From: Sediminicola luteus
GTDB lineage: Bacteria; Bacteroidota; Bacteroidia; Flavobacteriales; Flavobacteriaceae
DNA length: 64,000 nucleotides
Reading direction: 5' to 3'
Assembly (NCBI RefSeq): GCF_002514735.1
Contig: NZ_NBWU01000005.1
Span: 372,001-436,000, forward strand
The first letter of the stretch is position 1, and each line of letters begins with the position of its first letter. Positions 18,816-27,612 of this stretch are shown here, piece by piece. A model generated the notes under the pieces. That model saw only the letters and a program-made list of their open reading frames with translations. It made no database searches and was not told the DNA's origin. The translations under genes and the position numbers were made by a program.

Positions 18816-21218
18816 CTATTCGTTTTTTGTATCCATAGTCAAGACATAGCTTTTAAGGGCTTGTAATTCCGATTTAAGGATTCTCAATTCTAGTTCGTTT
18901 CGTTGGTTCTTTTTTTGAAGCTCCATGATTTTTTTATGTTGGCTTATGGTATGTAAGTATAGTTCTTCAATCTTCTCCAAGTTTCTTTCTGTAGCCAAAT
19001 TGATTCTTAGGCCACCTTGTTGTTCCACTTTTTTTGCAGATGGCATTCCCGGTAGGTGAAGGTGTTTTTTGATGTATTGCTCTAATTCGAAAAGATTGAG
19101 CATTTTATAGGTAGGTTTAAGAGCGCTATAGCCTGTAAAATATTTTTCAAAAACATAATCGGGGGTAATGGTTCCGGAAGCCAATATATTACCGACGACA
19201 TGTAGTTTCTCGGCAGGATTGTCCGTGCCGATTCCTACGTTTTGCGAATTGTCGATTCGTATGGCTTCGGTTCCTCCGGTAGTGAGCCCAATTTGGTCGG
19301 CCGCAGCCCTGAACATTCCTGTGTTGGAATCGTTATTGGTGTAAAAACCATATCCAGGATTGTTCGCTGTACCGCCCGTTGATGCGAATCCGTTTCTGGC
19401 ACGTATTTGTCCACTTACATCGAGTTTGTTTTGGGGTGCCCCGGGTAAATTTCCGATACCAACATTACCTGCTCCAGAAAATACTAGATTGTTGCCTGCT
19501 AGGTCATGTTCCCGAGCGGTGTTCAATACTAAATCGGTTGACGCCATATTACCAGTATTCGCTGCTAATTCGGCTAGGGCCGTCTCTACATTTTCGGCCG
19601 TAAAATGGTTGGCGGAATCGGTAATGGGTACTTCATTGGCGTTTTGTAGTTCGTTCGTGGTATCCCCATCTACTTCTATGGTAAGGAATCCGCTTAAGTC
19701 TGAATCTAGGGCAAAAGGTGATAGGTCTATGGAAGCGCCAGCAGTTCCGCTTCCGGTGAGAACCAGATTTTGGCCATTCAAATTTCCGGCGGATACAAAA
19801 TCGTTGGTATCGGTACTACCAGCGTTTGGGGTGGTCCAACTGTAGTTGCCGTCACCGTCGGTAATCAAGACATCGCCATTGGTGGCCGCGGAATCGTCTG
19901 GGAGTTCGAGCTCATTGGTAGGATCATCGTCCAGTTCTTCGGTCAAGAATCCGGTTAGGTCGGTATCCAAGGCGAAAGGGGAGAGGTCTATGGTAGCACC
20001 AGCAGTTCCGGTTCCGGTGAGTACTAGGTTTTGGCCGTTCAAATTTCCGGCGGATACGAAATCGTTGGTGTCGGTTCCGCCCCCGCTAGTGGGTGTGGCC
20101 CAATTGTAGTTTCCGTTACCGTCGGTAATCAAGACATCGCCATTGGTGGCCGCAGAATCGTCTGGGAGTTCGAGTTCATTGGTAGGGTCGTCGTCGAGTT
20201 CTTCGATTAAAAATCCAGTTAGGTCGGTATCCAAGGCGAAAGCGGAAAGGTCTATGGTAGCTCCTGCGGTTCCGGTTCCGGTGAGTATTAGATTTTGGTC
20301 ATTCAAATTTCCGGCAGATATAAAATCGTTGGTATCGGTTTCGCCCCCGCTGGTTGGTGTGGCCCAACTGTAGTTTCCGTCGCCATCGGTTACTAGCACA
20401 TCGCCATTGGTGGCCGCAGAATCGTCTGGGAGTTCGAGTTCGTTGGTAGGATCATCGTCGAGTTCTTCAATTAAAAATCCAGTTAGGTCGGTATCCAAGG
20501 CGAAGGGAGAGAGGTCTATGGTAGCGCCAGCAGTTCCGGTTCCAGTAAGTATAAGATTTTGGTCGTTCAAATTTCCGGCGGATACAAAATCATTGGTGTC
20601 GGTTCCGCCCCCGCTAGTGGGTGTGGCCCAACTGTAGTTTCCGTCGCCGTCGGTAGTCAAGACATCGCCATTGGTGGCCGCAGAATCGTCTGGGAGTTCG
20701 AGTTCATTGGTAGGGTCGTCGTCGAGTTCTTCGGTCAAGAACCCACTTAGGTCGGTATCTAAGGCAAAATCGGAGAGATCAATACGTACACCTTCGCCAT
20801 TTTCAATCGTAAGCTGGAGGGTTTCCTTTGTTAACACGGCCGGGCCCAGATTCTGATTGTTTCCAGTATTTGTTAATAAAGTGGAAATATCTATGGGTTG
20901 GCCTCCATCTTCCAAGGTTAAAAGATTTTGGTTTAATCTTAATTGCTGATTGTCGGAGCCTAAATTTATCCAGCTGCGACCCTCAAAATAATAGACTCCG
21001 CCTGCCGTGGTGTTGTAGACCAAAGCCCCGGCCAAAGGGGTTATGGCTTCCATTTGACTTTGGTCTACGCGGGGGATAATTAGGGCCCTATCGGTGCTTT
21101 CCAACTCCAAAACGGAGGCCGGATGCAATTGCTGTGGGTTTTCACCAATCTTGATCTGGCCCCATGTACAATGTAGGAACCCCACAAAAATACAGATGGT
21201 TAGGCCTTTTATCTTCAT
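18816..21218 (-). CDS. Tail-fibre-like secreted protein with C-terminal coiled-coil HLPG module (800 residues)
   Basis: It has a signal peptide (MKIKGLTICIFVGFLHCTWGQ) and the shared head (IKIGENPQQ, ELESTDRALIIPR, VYNTTAGGVYYFEG). The body has four to five 88-residue units (TNELELPDDSAATNGDVL ... TDTNDFVSAGNLN ... LTGTGTAGATIDLS). The C-terminal third has VGIGTDNPAEKLHVVG, then DYVFEKYFTGY ... HLHLPGMPSAKKVEQQGG, and a long charged coiled coil to the end. The HLPG.PSA plus helical tail is common at the end of Bacteroidota proteins annotated as tail-fibre-domain proteins and is likely to drive trimerisation. It is the most upstream of the four paralogs and the only one with this ending. Confidence 0.85.
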   Translation of the reverse strand: MKIKGLTICIFVGFLHCTWGQIKIGENPQQLHPASVLELESTDRALIIPRVDQSQMEAITPLAGALVYNTTAGGVYYFEGRSWINLGSDNQQLRLNQNLLTLEDGGQPIDISTLLTNTGNNQNLGPAVLTKETLQLTIENGEGVRIDLSDFALDTDLSGFLTEELDDDPTNELELPDDSAATNGDVLTTDGDGNYSWATPTSGGGTDTNDFVSAGNLNDQNLILTGTGTAGATIDLSPFALDTDLTGFLIEELDDDPTNELELPDDSAATNGDVLVTDGDGNYSWATPTSGGETDTNDFISAGNLNDQNLILTGTGTAGATIDLSAFALDTDLTGFLIEELDDDPTNELELPDDSAATNGDVLITDGNGNYNWATPTSGGGTDTNDFVSAGNLNGQNLVLTGTGTAGATIDLSPFALDTDLTGFLTEELDDDPTNELELPDDSAATNGDVLITDGDGNYSWTTPNAGSTDTNDFVSAGNLNGQNLVLTGSGTAGASIDLSPFALDSDLSGFLTIEVDGDTTNELQNANEVPITDSANHFTAENVETALAELAANTGNMASTDLVLNTAREHDLAGNNLVFSGAGNVGIGNLPGAPQNKLDVSGQIRARNGFASTGGTANNPGYGFYTNNDSNTGMFRAAADQIGLTTGGTEAIRIDNSQNVGIGTDNPAEKLHVVGNILASGTITPDYVFEKYFTGYSALKPTYKMLNLFELEQYIKKHLHLPGMPSAKKVEQQGGLRINLATERNLEKIEELYLHTISQHKKIMELQKKNQRNELELRILKSELQALKSYVLTMDTKNE
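19690..20770 (-). repeat. Tandem array of 264-bp coding units (88 residues)
   Basis: The segment encoding ATNGDVLVTDGDGNYSW recurs near 19870, 20134, 20398 and 20662, a 264-base period, with a partial fifth unit on the low-coordinate side. Differences between copies are mostly synonymous or conservative (SAFALD/SPFALD, FLIEE/FLTEE). Confidence 0.92.
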
Positions 21219-21331
21219 GGCTAATGCTAGTGTTTCGATAGCCTAAAAAAGATAAAGGAAATAAACCCCCTCTTTAAAAAATGGAGATGAAATTGATCTG
21301 AAAATCGATTAAGGGTAATCTTATAATGTTT

Positions 21332-22027
21332 TTATTCAGAAGGGATTAGGTCGGTTTCTTCAGCGGCTTTTCCTTTTCTGAAAAGACGAACGGTACCCGG
21401 TCCGCAAAGTGTATAATCGTTCCCTTGAACCCGAATCCAATTCCCTTCGCGCAAACCTAATACCGGGGTTTCGTTGTAGGTGTGGAATTCTTGGATACGT
21501 GTTTCCCGGGTTTCCCCCTTATGGGTACTTTTGGGGTCGGGGTCTAGGTAGTGGGCATTGAAATTAAAAGGAACCATATGCAAGGCCAAGAACGATGGCG
21601 GGTATACTATAGGCATATCGTTGGTTGTGGCAATACTTTTACCAACCAAATTAATACCGGCACTTGAACCTAAATACGGAATTCCGGCCTTAATTCTTTC
21701 CCTCAAGGGCTCTAGTAGTCCGTTTTCATAAATGGCATTGAGCAACACAAAACTATTACCACCCCCTACGAAAATGGCCTCAGCTTTTTCTAAGCCCTCA
21801 ATGGCCGAATCGTAAGTGTGTATTCCAACTACTTTTTTACCAATCTTTTTAAAAGCCTCTTGGGCTGTTTGGGTATAGCTGTCATGACTTGCTCCGCTGG
21901 GTCGAGCGTATGGAACAAAGGTTATGGTGTCCACATTTTCGAAGAAAATTTCCAGTTCGGGTAGCAAGTATTCCAAAAAAGCACTCCCGAACATAGTTGA
22001 AGTGCTGGCTAACAGCATATTAGTCAT
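21332..22027 (-). CDS. pepE: Dipeptidase E (aspartyl dipeptidase, peptidase S51)
   Basis: 231 residues from the ATG at 22025-22027, the length of characterised PepE (about 229). It cleaves N-terminal Asp-X dipeptides in the cytoplasm. The family nucleophile elbow is visible as YLGSSAG (Ser122), with Asp137 and His159 in the positions of the catalytic triad and a GGGNSF loop at 88-93. An upstream non-ATG extension exists but adds nothing family-like. It stands alone, convergent with nothing, at the edge of the fibre cluster. Confidence 0.92.
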   Translation of the reverse strand: MTNMLLASTSTMFGSAFLEYLLPELEIFFENVDTITFVPYARPSGASHDSYTQTAQEAFKKIGKKVVGIHTYDSAIEGLEKAEAIFVGGGNSFVLLNAIYENGLLEPLRERIKAGIPYLGSSAGINLVGKSIATTNDMPIVYPPSFLALHMVPFNFNAHYLDPDPKSTHKGETRETRIQEFHTYNETPVLGLREGNWIRVQGNDYTLCGPGTVRLFRKGKAAEETDLIPSE

Positions 22028-22235
22028 AAAGATGGCTTTTGAATAGAATTGCAAATTAACAAAAGTTTAATGGGATGCTTCTTTTTTATGCCAAAGACAA
22101 CCCGTTTCTTTATAATTTTGGAGCAGCTTTGTTTACATTTTTCCTTAAAATTGGACGGTTTATGTGTATATAGATCGGTTCGGTAAAAAAGTGGGCTGTC
22201 TTTAATAGGTAGGGTTTTTCCCTTAAAATAATTGT

Positions 22236-22979
22236 ATGAAAAAATTTTTAACCCTGTTCGTAGTTTTGGTGAGTTGTTATGCTTTTTCACAGGATGGCCG
22301 TAGATTATTGCGTGGACAGGTTTTGTATCGCGATTCTAATGTGGCAAACGAGAACGTGATAAACACCACTTCCGGTGAGGCTACCATTACCAATGCACAA
22401 GGGCGTTTTGCCATTGCGGTTGCTTTAGGCGATCAGTTGGCGTTTACTGCGGTAAATTATGAATTGAAAGTGGTTATGGTAACCCAAGATATCTTAGACA
22501 ATAACCGATTGGTAGTAGAGGTGAAGGAAAAAGTGACCGAATTGGACGAGGTGGTCGTTGGGCCCGAGAACCAAAAGAAATTCCTCGAGCTTAAAAACGA
22601 ATCCTTTAAGGAGCAGAACTATGATACGGATATTATTTCGGAAAGCGAGAATATTGCCCTTTCTCAAGTAGACCAAGGCGGTATGCAAGACGGTATCAAC
22701 TTCGTAAATATCTTCAAGGCCATTTTTAAATCGAATAATAAAGAGGGAGGGGAAAAGAAAGATATAAAGATGAGCCAGGTGCTGCGACAGGTGTACGACG
22801 ATGAGTTTTTTGTGGTCGATTTGGGCCTTCCCCAAAACAAGATCAACGATTTTCTCTTTTACTGCGATGCTAAAGTACCCCCACAATCCTTGTTAAAAAA
22901 GGATAACGAGTTTGAATTGATCGAATTTTTGGTTAGCCAAAGTAAGGAATATCTAGATCAGGCCGATTCCGATAAATAA
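22236..22979 (+). CDS. Carboxypeptidase-regulatory-like secreted protein
   Basis: 247 residues with a signal peptide (MKKFLTLFVVLVSCYAFSQ). Residues 25-110 form a CarboxypepD_reg-like beta-sandwich of the kind found before TonB-dependent receptor plugs: GQVLYRDSNVANENVIN, GRFAIAV, LDEVVV. No plug or barrel follows. The rest (residues 120-247) is charged and ends with a segment (DLGLPQNKINDFLFYCD) that is repeated in the next gene. It is followed immediately by a paralog, so the two form a tandem pair. Role unknown; probably periplasmic or outer-membrane-associated. Confidence 0.8.
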   Translation: MKKFLTLFVVLVSCYAFSQDGRRLLRGQVLYRDSNVANENVINTTSGEATITNAQGRFAIAVALGDQLAFTAVNYELKVVMVTQDILDNNRLVVEVKEKVTELDEVVVGPENQKKFLELKNESFKEQNYDTDIISESENIALSQVDQGGMQDGINFVNIFKAIFKSNNKEGGEKKDIKMSQVLRQVYDDEFFVVDLGLPQNKINDFLFYCDAKVPPQSLLKKDNEFELIEFLVSQSKEYLDQADSDK

Positions 22980-23001
22980 TATTCTGGGGCTTTTTGTTTT
23001 A

Positions 23002-23748
23002 TTGCTCGTATTTCCTGCATCGGCCCAGGAGGAAGCCACCCTACATAAAATCGAAGGTACTCTAATTGCCGAAGAAGGGTCGGTAATGGCGGTACATGTA
23101 TTGAACATCAGTTCGTTTCGGGCCACCACTACCGATGCCGAAGGTAAATTTGCCATTGGGGCCAAACGCACCGATACCCTTATGTTTTCTGCCGTACACT
23201 TTAAAAGGAAAGAAGTGGTTGTTACTTCAGAGATTATGCAACAAGGACATATTACGGTTAGCATGGAGGCAGGAATAACCCAGCTCGATGAAGTGGTTTT
23301 GTTGCCTTATAACCTTAGTGGTGATATAGGGCGCGATGCCGAACAGGTGTTTCAAGGAGAGGCCGTTTCGGCCTCAACCCTGGGACTTCCGAACACTAAT
23401 GCCTGGGTACCTACCCAAAGCGAACGGAGGTTACATGAAGCTGGCGGCGGATTTTTATCGCCAACGAATTGGATTAACTCGGTCTCGGGGCGAAAGAAAC
23501 GATTGAAAACTTTGGTCAGGTTAGAACAGAACAATTCCCTTTGGGAAAAAGTTCGCCATGCCTTTCCCGATTCCGTTTATGTAAAAGAATTGGGCCTACC
23601 CAAAAACCGCTTAGACGATTTTGTGTATTATTGTGAAACCGACCCGTCTTTTAAAACCATAGCCAAAGAGGCCGACCCACTCCGCATTTGGGATTTTGTT
23701 GTGCTCAAGAGTAAAGGCTACAAAAACCTGAATAAGATAGAACCATAA
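23002..23748 (+). CDS. Carboxypeptidase-regulatory-like secreted protein, paralog of the preceding gene
   Basis: About 248 residues counted from a TTG at 23002. The same three-part layout as its neighbour is visible: a regulatory-like domain (GTLIAEEGSVMAVHVLN ... GKFAIGA ... QLDEVVLLPYN) and a C-terminal LGLPKNRLDDFVYYCE segment. The TTG falls inside a signal peptide whose reading frame continues upstream as INNILGLFVLLLVFPASAQ with no ATG, GTG or TTG before a stop at 22954. The true start is probably a non-canonical codon (ATA at 22972, ATT at 22981 or CTG at 22984) overlapping or abutting the upstream stop (22977-22979), which implies translational coupling. Confidence 0.75.
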   Translation: MLVFPASAQEEATLHKIEGTLIAEEGSVMAVHVLNISSFRATTTDAEGKFAIGAKRTDTLMFSAVHFKRKEVVVTSEIMQQGHITVSMEAGITQLDEVVLLPYNLSGDIGRDAEQVFQGEAVSASTLGLPNTNAWVPTQSERRLHEAGGGFLSPTNWINSVSGRKKRLKTLVRLEQNNSLWEKVRHAFPDSVYVKELGLPKNRLDDFVYYCETDPSFKTIAKEADPLRIWDFVVLKSKGYKNLNKIEP

Positions 23749-23785
23749 TGGCATTACATTTGTATTTACTATTTAAAAATATCCC

Positions 23786-24289
23786 ATGAGAAAATTACTA
23801 AGTATAGGGTTTCTGGCCGTAATTCTTATGTCGTTTTCCCAAGTACATAAGTTTTACTTGAGTGTAACCAGTATTAATGTCGTCGAAGATTCCGATGCCG
23901 TACAGGTTACCCTTAGGCTGTTTACCGATGATTTAGATGCTGTCTTGGAAACCCGATATGGCCTACATGCCTATTTAAATACCAAAGATGAATCTAAGGT
24001 TGCGGAAGAATATCTCGAAAAATACCTCAGGGCCAAATTTGCCATAGAAATAGACGGACAAGAGAAGTCTTTTACTTATTTGGGTCGCGAATACCAAGAC
24101 GATCAGACCGTTTGTTATTTGGAGATAGAAAAGGCTGGTGTAAAAACAATGAAATCTTTCAGAGTAGAGAATGCCGTACTGACCGATCTATTCGAAGATC
24201 AACAGAATATCGTCCATATCAGGGCTAAAGGCAAGAAAAAAAGTTTCAACCTGATCAAAGGTAATGATAAAGGAATGTTAAACTTTTAA
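23786..24289 (+). CDS. DUF6702 family secreted protein
   Basis: 167 residues with signal peptide MRKLLSIGFLAVILMSFSQ. The body starts HKFYLSVTSINVVEDSDAVQVTLRLFTDDLDAVLE, the pattern of the DUF6702 family often found next to M1 peptidases in flavobacteria. It is predicted to be a small beta-rich periplasmic or envelope protein of unknown biochemical role. It lies 37 bases behind the tandem regulatory-like pair and 60 bases before the M1 peptidase, all on one strand, so it is probably co-transcribed. Confidence 0.82.
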   Translation: MRKLLSIGFLAVILMSFSQVHKFYLSVTSINVVEDSDAVQVTLRLFTDDLDAVLETRYGLHAYLNTKDESKVAEEYLEKYLRAKFAIEIDGQEKSFTYLGREYQDDQTVCYLEIEKAGVKTMKSFRVENAVLTDLFEDQQNIVHIRAKGKKKSFNLIKGNDKGMLNF

Positions 24290-24349
24290 CGCTTTTTAAC
24301 GCATTCTTTAAAATTGGAGTACTTTTCAACGGTTAAAATTAATTGAAAA

Positions 24350-26653
24350 ATGAATAAGTTCAGAAACGGTTTATCCGCATTACTCTGTCTGTTCGCCTTG
24401 GTTGCCAGCGCACAGGAAGAAAAAAAAGAGAGGGAACCCGGACACACCAATCAAAGTAAGTTCAAACAATTGTATGAAGAGTTCGCTACACCAAATATGT
24501 ATCGAACGGCCTCCGGAGCTCCCGGCCCGGCTTATTATCAGCAACGTGCCGATTATAAAATGGACATCAAACTAGATGATGAAAAAGCACGTTTACACGG
24601 TGAGGAAACCATTACCTATACCAACAACTCCCCAGACGACCTAGAGTTCCTTTGGGTGCAGTTAGACCAAAACGTTAGGGCCAAAGATTCTAAATCGCCT
24701 TTGCGTAACGGTAGTGGTGCGCGTCCGTATTATCAGCCTGGTTCTTTTTCCGGCGATTTTATGGGAGAGCCTTTTGACGGTGGTTTTAATATTGAGTTCG
24801 TAAAGGATGCCAATGGAAAACCATTATCGTATACCATTAACCAAACCATGATGCGGATTAATATTCCGCAACCATTGAAGAGCAAAGAGAAGATTTCCTT
24901 CTCTATCAAATGGTGGTACAATATTCCCGATCATACCGTAAACCGTGCCCGTTCTGGATACGAGTACTTTGCCAAAGACGACAACAGGGCTTATGTAATT
25001 GCCCAGTTCTTCCCTCGTATGGCTGTGTATAGCGATGTTGAGGGCTGGCAGAACCACCAATTCTGGGGTAGTGGCGAGTTTGCCCTTCCTTTTGGTGATT
25101 ATGAGGTAAATATTACCGTGCCCGAAGATCATATTCTCGATGCTACCGGTGAGCTTCAAAACCGCAAAGAGGTATTCTCCAAAGAAATGATGAAGCGTTA
25201 CGAGCAGGCCCGTAAGTCTTTTGACAAGCCGGTTATTATCGTAAACCAAGCCGAGGCCGAGGCCAATGAGAAAACCAAAGCCACCAAGACCAAAACCTGG
25301 AAATTCAAGGCCCAAAACGTGCGTGATTATGGTTTCGCCACTTCACGTAAGTTTATTTGGGATATGCAGGCCGTTAAATTGGGCGGGCGTACCATAATGG
25401 CCGTTTCTATGTACCCGAAAGAGGGTAACCCATTGTGGGAAGAGTATTCTACCAAAGCTGTAGTGCAAAGTCTTATCACCTATTCAAGACATACCTTCGA
25501 TTACCCATACCACAAGGCCATTTCGGTACATGCCAAAAACCAAGGTATGGAATATCCTATGATCTGCTGGAACTATGGTAGGCCTAATGAAAAAGGAGAG
25601 TATTCCGATCGTACCAAATTCGGTATGATATCGGTTATCATTCACGAAGTAGGTCACAATTTCTTCCCCATGATCGTAAATTCAGATGAGCGCCAATGGG
25701 GCTGGATGGATGAAGGATTAGATACTTTTATGCAATATTTGACCGAGCAGGATTTTGGTAAAACTTACCCAGAATCTATTACCGGTCTAGAGAAATATCC
25801 TTCGCGTAGGGGTGAGCCAGCCAAGATCGTACCTTATATGGCCGGAGACCAAAGTTATTTGGCCCCGATTATGTCAAACCCAGAGAACGTTTACCAGCTT
25901 GGGCCAAACGCCTATGGTAAGCCTGCTACGGCCTTGAACATTCTTCGTGAGACCGTTATGGGGCCAGAATTGTTCGACCATGCCTTTAAGACTTATGCCC
26001 AACGATGGATGTTTAAACATCCTACTCCCGAAGATTTCTTCCGTACCATGGAAGATGCTTCTGCCGTAGATCTCGATTGGTTCTGGAGAGCTTGGTTCTA
26101 TACTACCGATTATGTGGATATAGGTGTGAAAGGTGTTAAGAAATTCTATGTTTCCAACAAGCCTGGTGCCGAATTAAAGAAAATTATGGATGCCAGAGGT
26201 ATGACCGAGGCCGATTTACCACCACTGGTTTACTTGGCCGAAGAAGGAAGTGCCGATGTTGATCCGAATATGATTGGTAAGAAGCCTTCAGAAGTATCCC
26301 AGAACTTGAATGAGTTTATGATGGACAATATGAGTGCCGAAGAGCGCGCCCAAGTAAAAGAGCCTAAGTTCTTCTATGAGGTTACTTTTGAAAAACCAGG
26401 CGGCATACCTATGCCGTTGATCGTGGAGTATACCTATGCCGACGGCACTACAAAAAGCATAACTTACCCTCCTGAAGTTTGGCGTAAAAACGATGCCGAA
26501 GTAAAGGTAATGTTGTCTTCGCAGAGTGAATTGACCAATATCGTTGTGGATCCTAAAGCAGAGACCGCCGATATCGATACAGAAAACAATTCTTGGCCAA
26601 AGGCCGAGACCAAATCCGATTTCCAACAGTTTAAAGACAAGGTGAAAGGATAA
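24350..26653 (+). CDS. M1 family zinc metallopeptidase (secreted)
   Basis: 767 residues with a signal peptide (MNKFRNGLSALLCLFALVASAQ). The gluzincin site is intact: HEVGH at 432-436 followed by Glu455 (HExxH-x18-E), with the aromatic DERQWGWMDEGLDTF context. An M1-type N-terminal beta saddle (LHGEETITYTNNSPDDLEFLWVQLDQN) precedes it. It is an aminopeptidase-type enzyme, probably periplasmic or surface-exposed, acting on peptides. It is the last gene of a run that includes DUF6702 and the two regulatory-like proteins and ends at a strong terminator. Confidence 0.93.
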   Translation: MNKFRNGLSALLCLFALVASAQEEKKEREPGHTNQSKFKQLYEEFATPNMYRTASGAPGPAYYQQRADYKMDIKLDDEKARLHGEETITYTNNSPDDLEFLWVQLDQNVRAKDSKSPLRNGSGARPYYQPGSFSGDFMGEPFDGGFNIEFVKDANGKPLSYTINQTMMRINIPQPLKSKEKISFSIKWWYNIPDHTVNRARSGYEYFAKDDNRAYVIAQFFPRMAVYSDVEGWQNHQFWGSGEFALPFGDYEVNITVPEDHILDATGELQNRKEVFSKEMMKRYEQARKSFDKPVIIVNQAEAEANEKTKATKTKTWKFKAQNVRDYGFATSRKFIWDMQAVKLGGRTIMAVSMYPKEGNPLWEEYSTKAVVQSLITYSRHTFDYPYHKAISVHAKNQGMEYPMICWNYGRPNEKGEYSDRTKFGMISVIIHEVGHNFFPMIVNSDERQWGWMDEGLDTFMQYLTEQDFGKTYPESITGLEKYPSRRGEPAKIVPYMAGDQSYLAPIMSNPENVYQLGPNAYGKPATALNILRETVMGPELFDHAFKTYAQRWMFKHPTPEDFFRTMEDASAVDLDWFWRAWFYTTDYVDIGVKGVKKFYVSNKPGAELKKIMDARGMTEADLPPLVYLAEEGSADVDPNMIGKKPSEVSQNLNEFMMDNMSAEERAQVKEPKFFYEVTFEKPGGIPMPLIVEYTYADGTTKSITYPPEVWRKNDAEVKVMLSSQSELTNIVVDPKAETADIDTENNSWPKAETKSDFQQFKDKVKG

Positions 26654-26674
26654 TCGAATACCCCATAATTTTTT

Positions 26675-26708
26675 AAGCCCACTCCGCAACGAGTGGGCTT
26701 TTTTTTTC
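26675..26708 (+). terminator. Rho-independent terminator after the M1 peptidase
   Basis: A ten-base stem (AAGCCCACTC / GAGTGGGCTT, loop CGCAAC) is followed by a run of T. It closes the plus-strand run ending with the M1 peptidase. Confidence 0.92.
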
Positions 26709-26737
26709 TTTGGGTGCCGATAAAAGTCTGCAATCGC

Positions 26738-26745
26738 TATATTTG
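26738..26745 (+). promoter_or_regulatory. Candidate -7 element before tatA
   Basis: TATATTTG matches TAnnTTTG exactly. It ends only 5 bases before an ATG at 26750, which argues that translation begins at the next in-frame ATG (26762) or that the message is nearly leaderless. Confidence 0.5.
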
Positions 26746-26761
26746 TAGCATGTTTGTAACT

Positions 26762-27031
26762 ATGCCTTTATTTATTAGCGGACCAGAGATTTTCTTTATC
26801 ATGTTTATCGTGGTCATGGTTTTCGGTGCCGATAAAATTCCCGATATAGCCAAGGGTTTAGGAAAAGGTATGCGCCAACTTCGCGATGCTACCGACGATA
26901 TCAAACGTGAAATCCATAAAAGTGCCGAGAAACAGGGAATTGACACTTCTTTTACCAAAGACATCCAAGAAGAGATCGATAAGGTGAAAGATAATGTGAA
27001 CGAGGTAACCGGGGTAATCAAAAGAAAATAA
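26762..27031 (+). CDS. tatA: Sec-independent (twin-arginine) translocase subunit TatA
   Basis: 89 residues. One N-terminal membrane helix (LFISGPEIFFIMFIVVMVFG), the hinge, and the amphipathic helix ADKIPDIAKGLGKGMRQLRDATDDIKREI are diagnostic of TatA/E. It forms the pore-like component for folded-protein export. The start at 26762 (MPLFISG) is preferred over 26750 (MFVTMPLF) because the -7 promoter element sits at 26738-26745 and TatA proteins start just before the helix. The PAP2 phosphatase gene follows after 2 bases. No tatC is in the window. Confidence 0.93.
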   Translation: MPLFISGPEIFFIMFIVVMVFGADKIPDIAKGLGKGMRQLRDATDDIKREIHKSAEKQGIDTSFTKDIQEEIDKVKDNVNEVTGVIKRK

Positions 27032-27033
27032 CC

Positions 27034-27612
27034 ATGCTCAATGGGGTACTGGAATGGGATCGCGACCTGCTGGTTTTTTTAAATACGGCTGGTGGCGAAA
27101 CCTACGATGCCTTTTGGCAATGGGCCACCGTGGCCGTTAACTGGGTCCCACTTTTTCTAATATTACTTATACTAATCTACAGGAAACTGGGTGCCAAATC
27201 TTTGGTGGGACTCTTACTTGTACTTGCGTTTTGTATGTTGTTCACGGCCACCTGTACCGATTTGGTAAAATTGACTTTTGCACGCTTACGACCGGTGAAT
27301 GATCCCGATATTCGACCTTTATTACGGGTAATACGTGGGTCGTCTAGCTATAGTTTTTTCTCTGGGCATGCGGCCAATAGTTTTGCTGCCACCACCCTTT
27401 TGTATTTGATGTTGCGAAAAAAAATGGTGTGGATCGGGGCCTTTTTTATCTGGCCAATGATTTTTAGTTATAGTCGATTATACCTAGGACTACATTTTCC
27501 GACCGATATTTTAGTCGGGGCCTTGTTTGGTGTTTTGGCGGCAAGCTTATGTTATCTGATATACTCACGGTCTAATTTGTTCAAGGCCTTTAAAGTACTC
27601 GACTCAAAGTAA
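27034..27612 (+). CDS. PAP2-family membrane phosphatase
   Basis: 192 residues with five to six membrane helices. All three acid-phosphatase motifs are present: KLTFARLRP (C1), FFSGHA (C2, with F-S in place of the usual P-S) and SRLYLGLHFPTD (C3), carrying the catalytic histidines. Such enzymes dephosphorylate undecaprenyl-diphosphate, phosphatidylglycerophosphate or lipid A at the outer leaflet; the substrate cannot be told here. It is likely co-transcribed with tatA (2-base gap). Its 3' end overlaps the convergent O-methyltransferase by 23 bases. Confidence 0.9.
   Translation: MLNGVLEWDRDLLVFLNTAGGETYDAFWQWATVAVNWVPLFLILLILIYRKLGAKSLVGLLLVLAFCMLFTATCTDLVKLTFARLRPVNDPDIRPLLRVIRGSSSYSFFSGHAANSFAATTLLYLMLRKKMVWIGAFFIWPMIFSYSRLYLGLHFPTDILVGALFGVLAASLCYLIYSRSNLFKAFKVLDSK

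Noticed and set aside
156-21218. A prophage or phage-tail module because of the tail-fibre-like proteins
   Set aside because: No baseplate, tail tube, capsid, terminase, integrase or lysis genes lie nearby, and each protein has a Sec signal peptide, which phage fibres lack.
22024-22290. Minus-strand frame overlapping the start of the first regulatory-like gene
   Set aside because: It overlaps a gene with a clear signal peptide and has low-complexity lysine/asparagine composition from AT-rich sequence.
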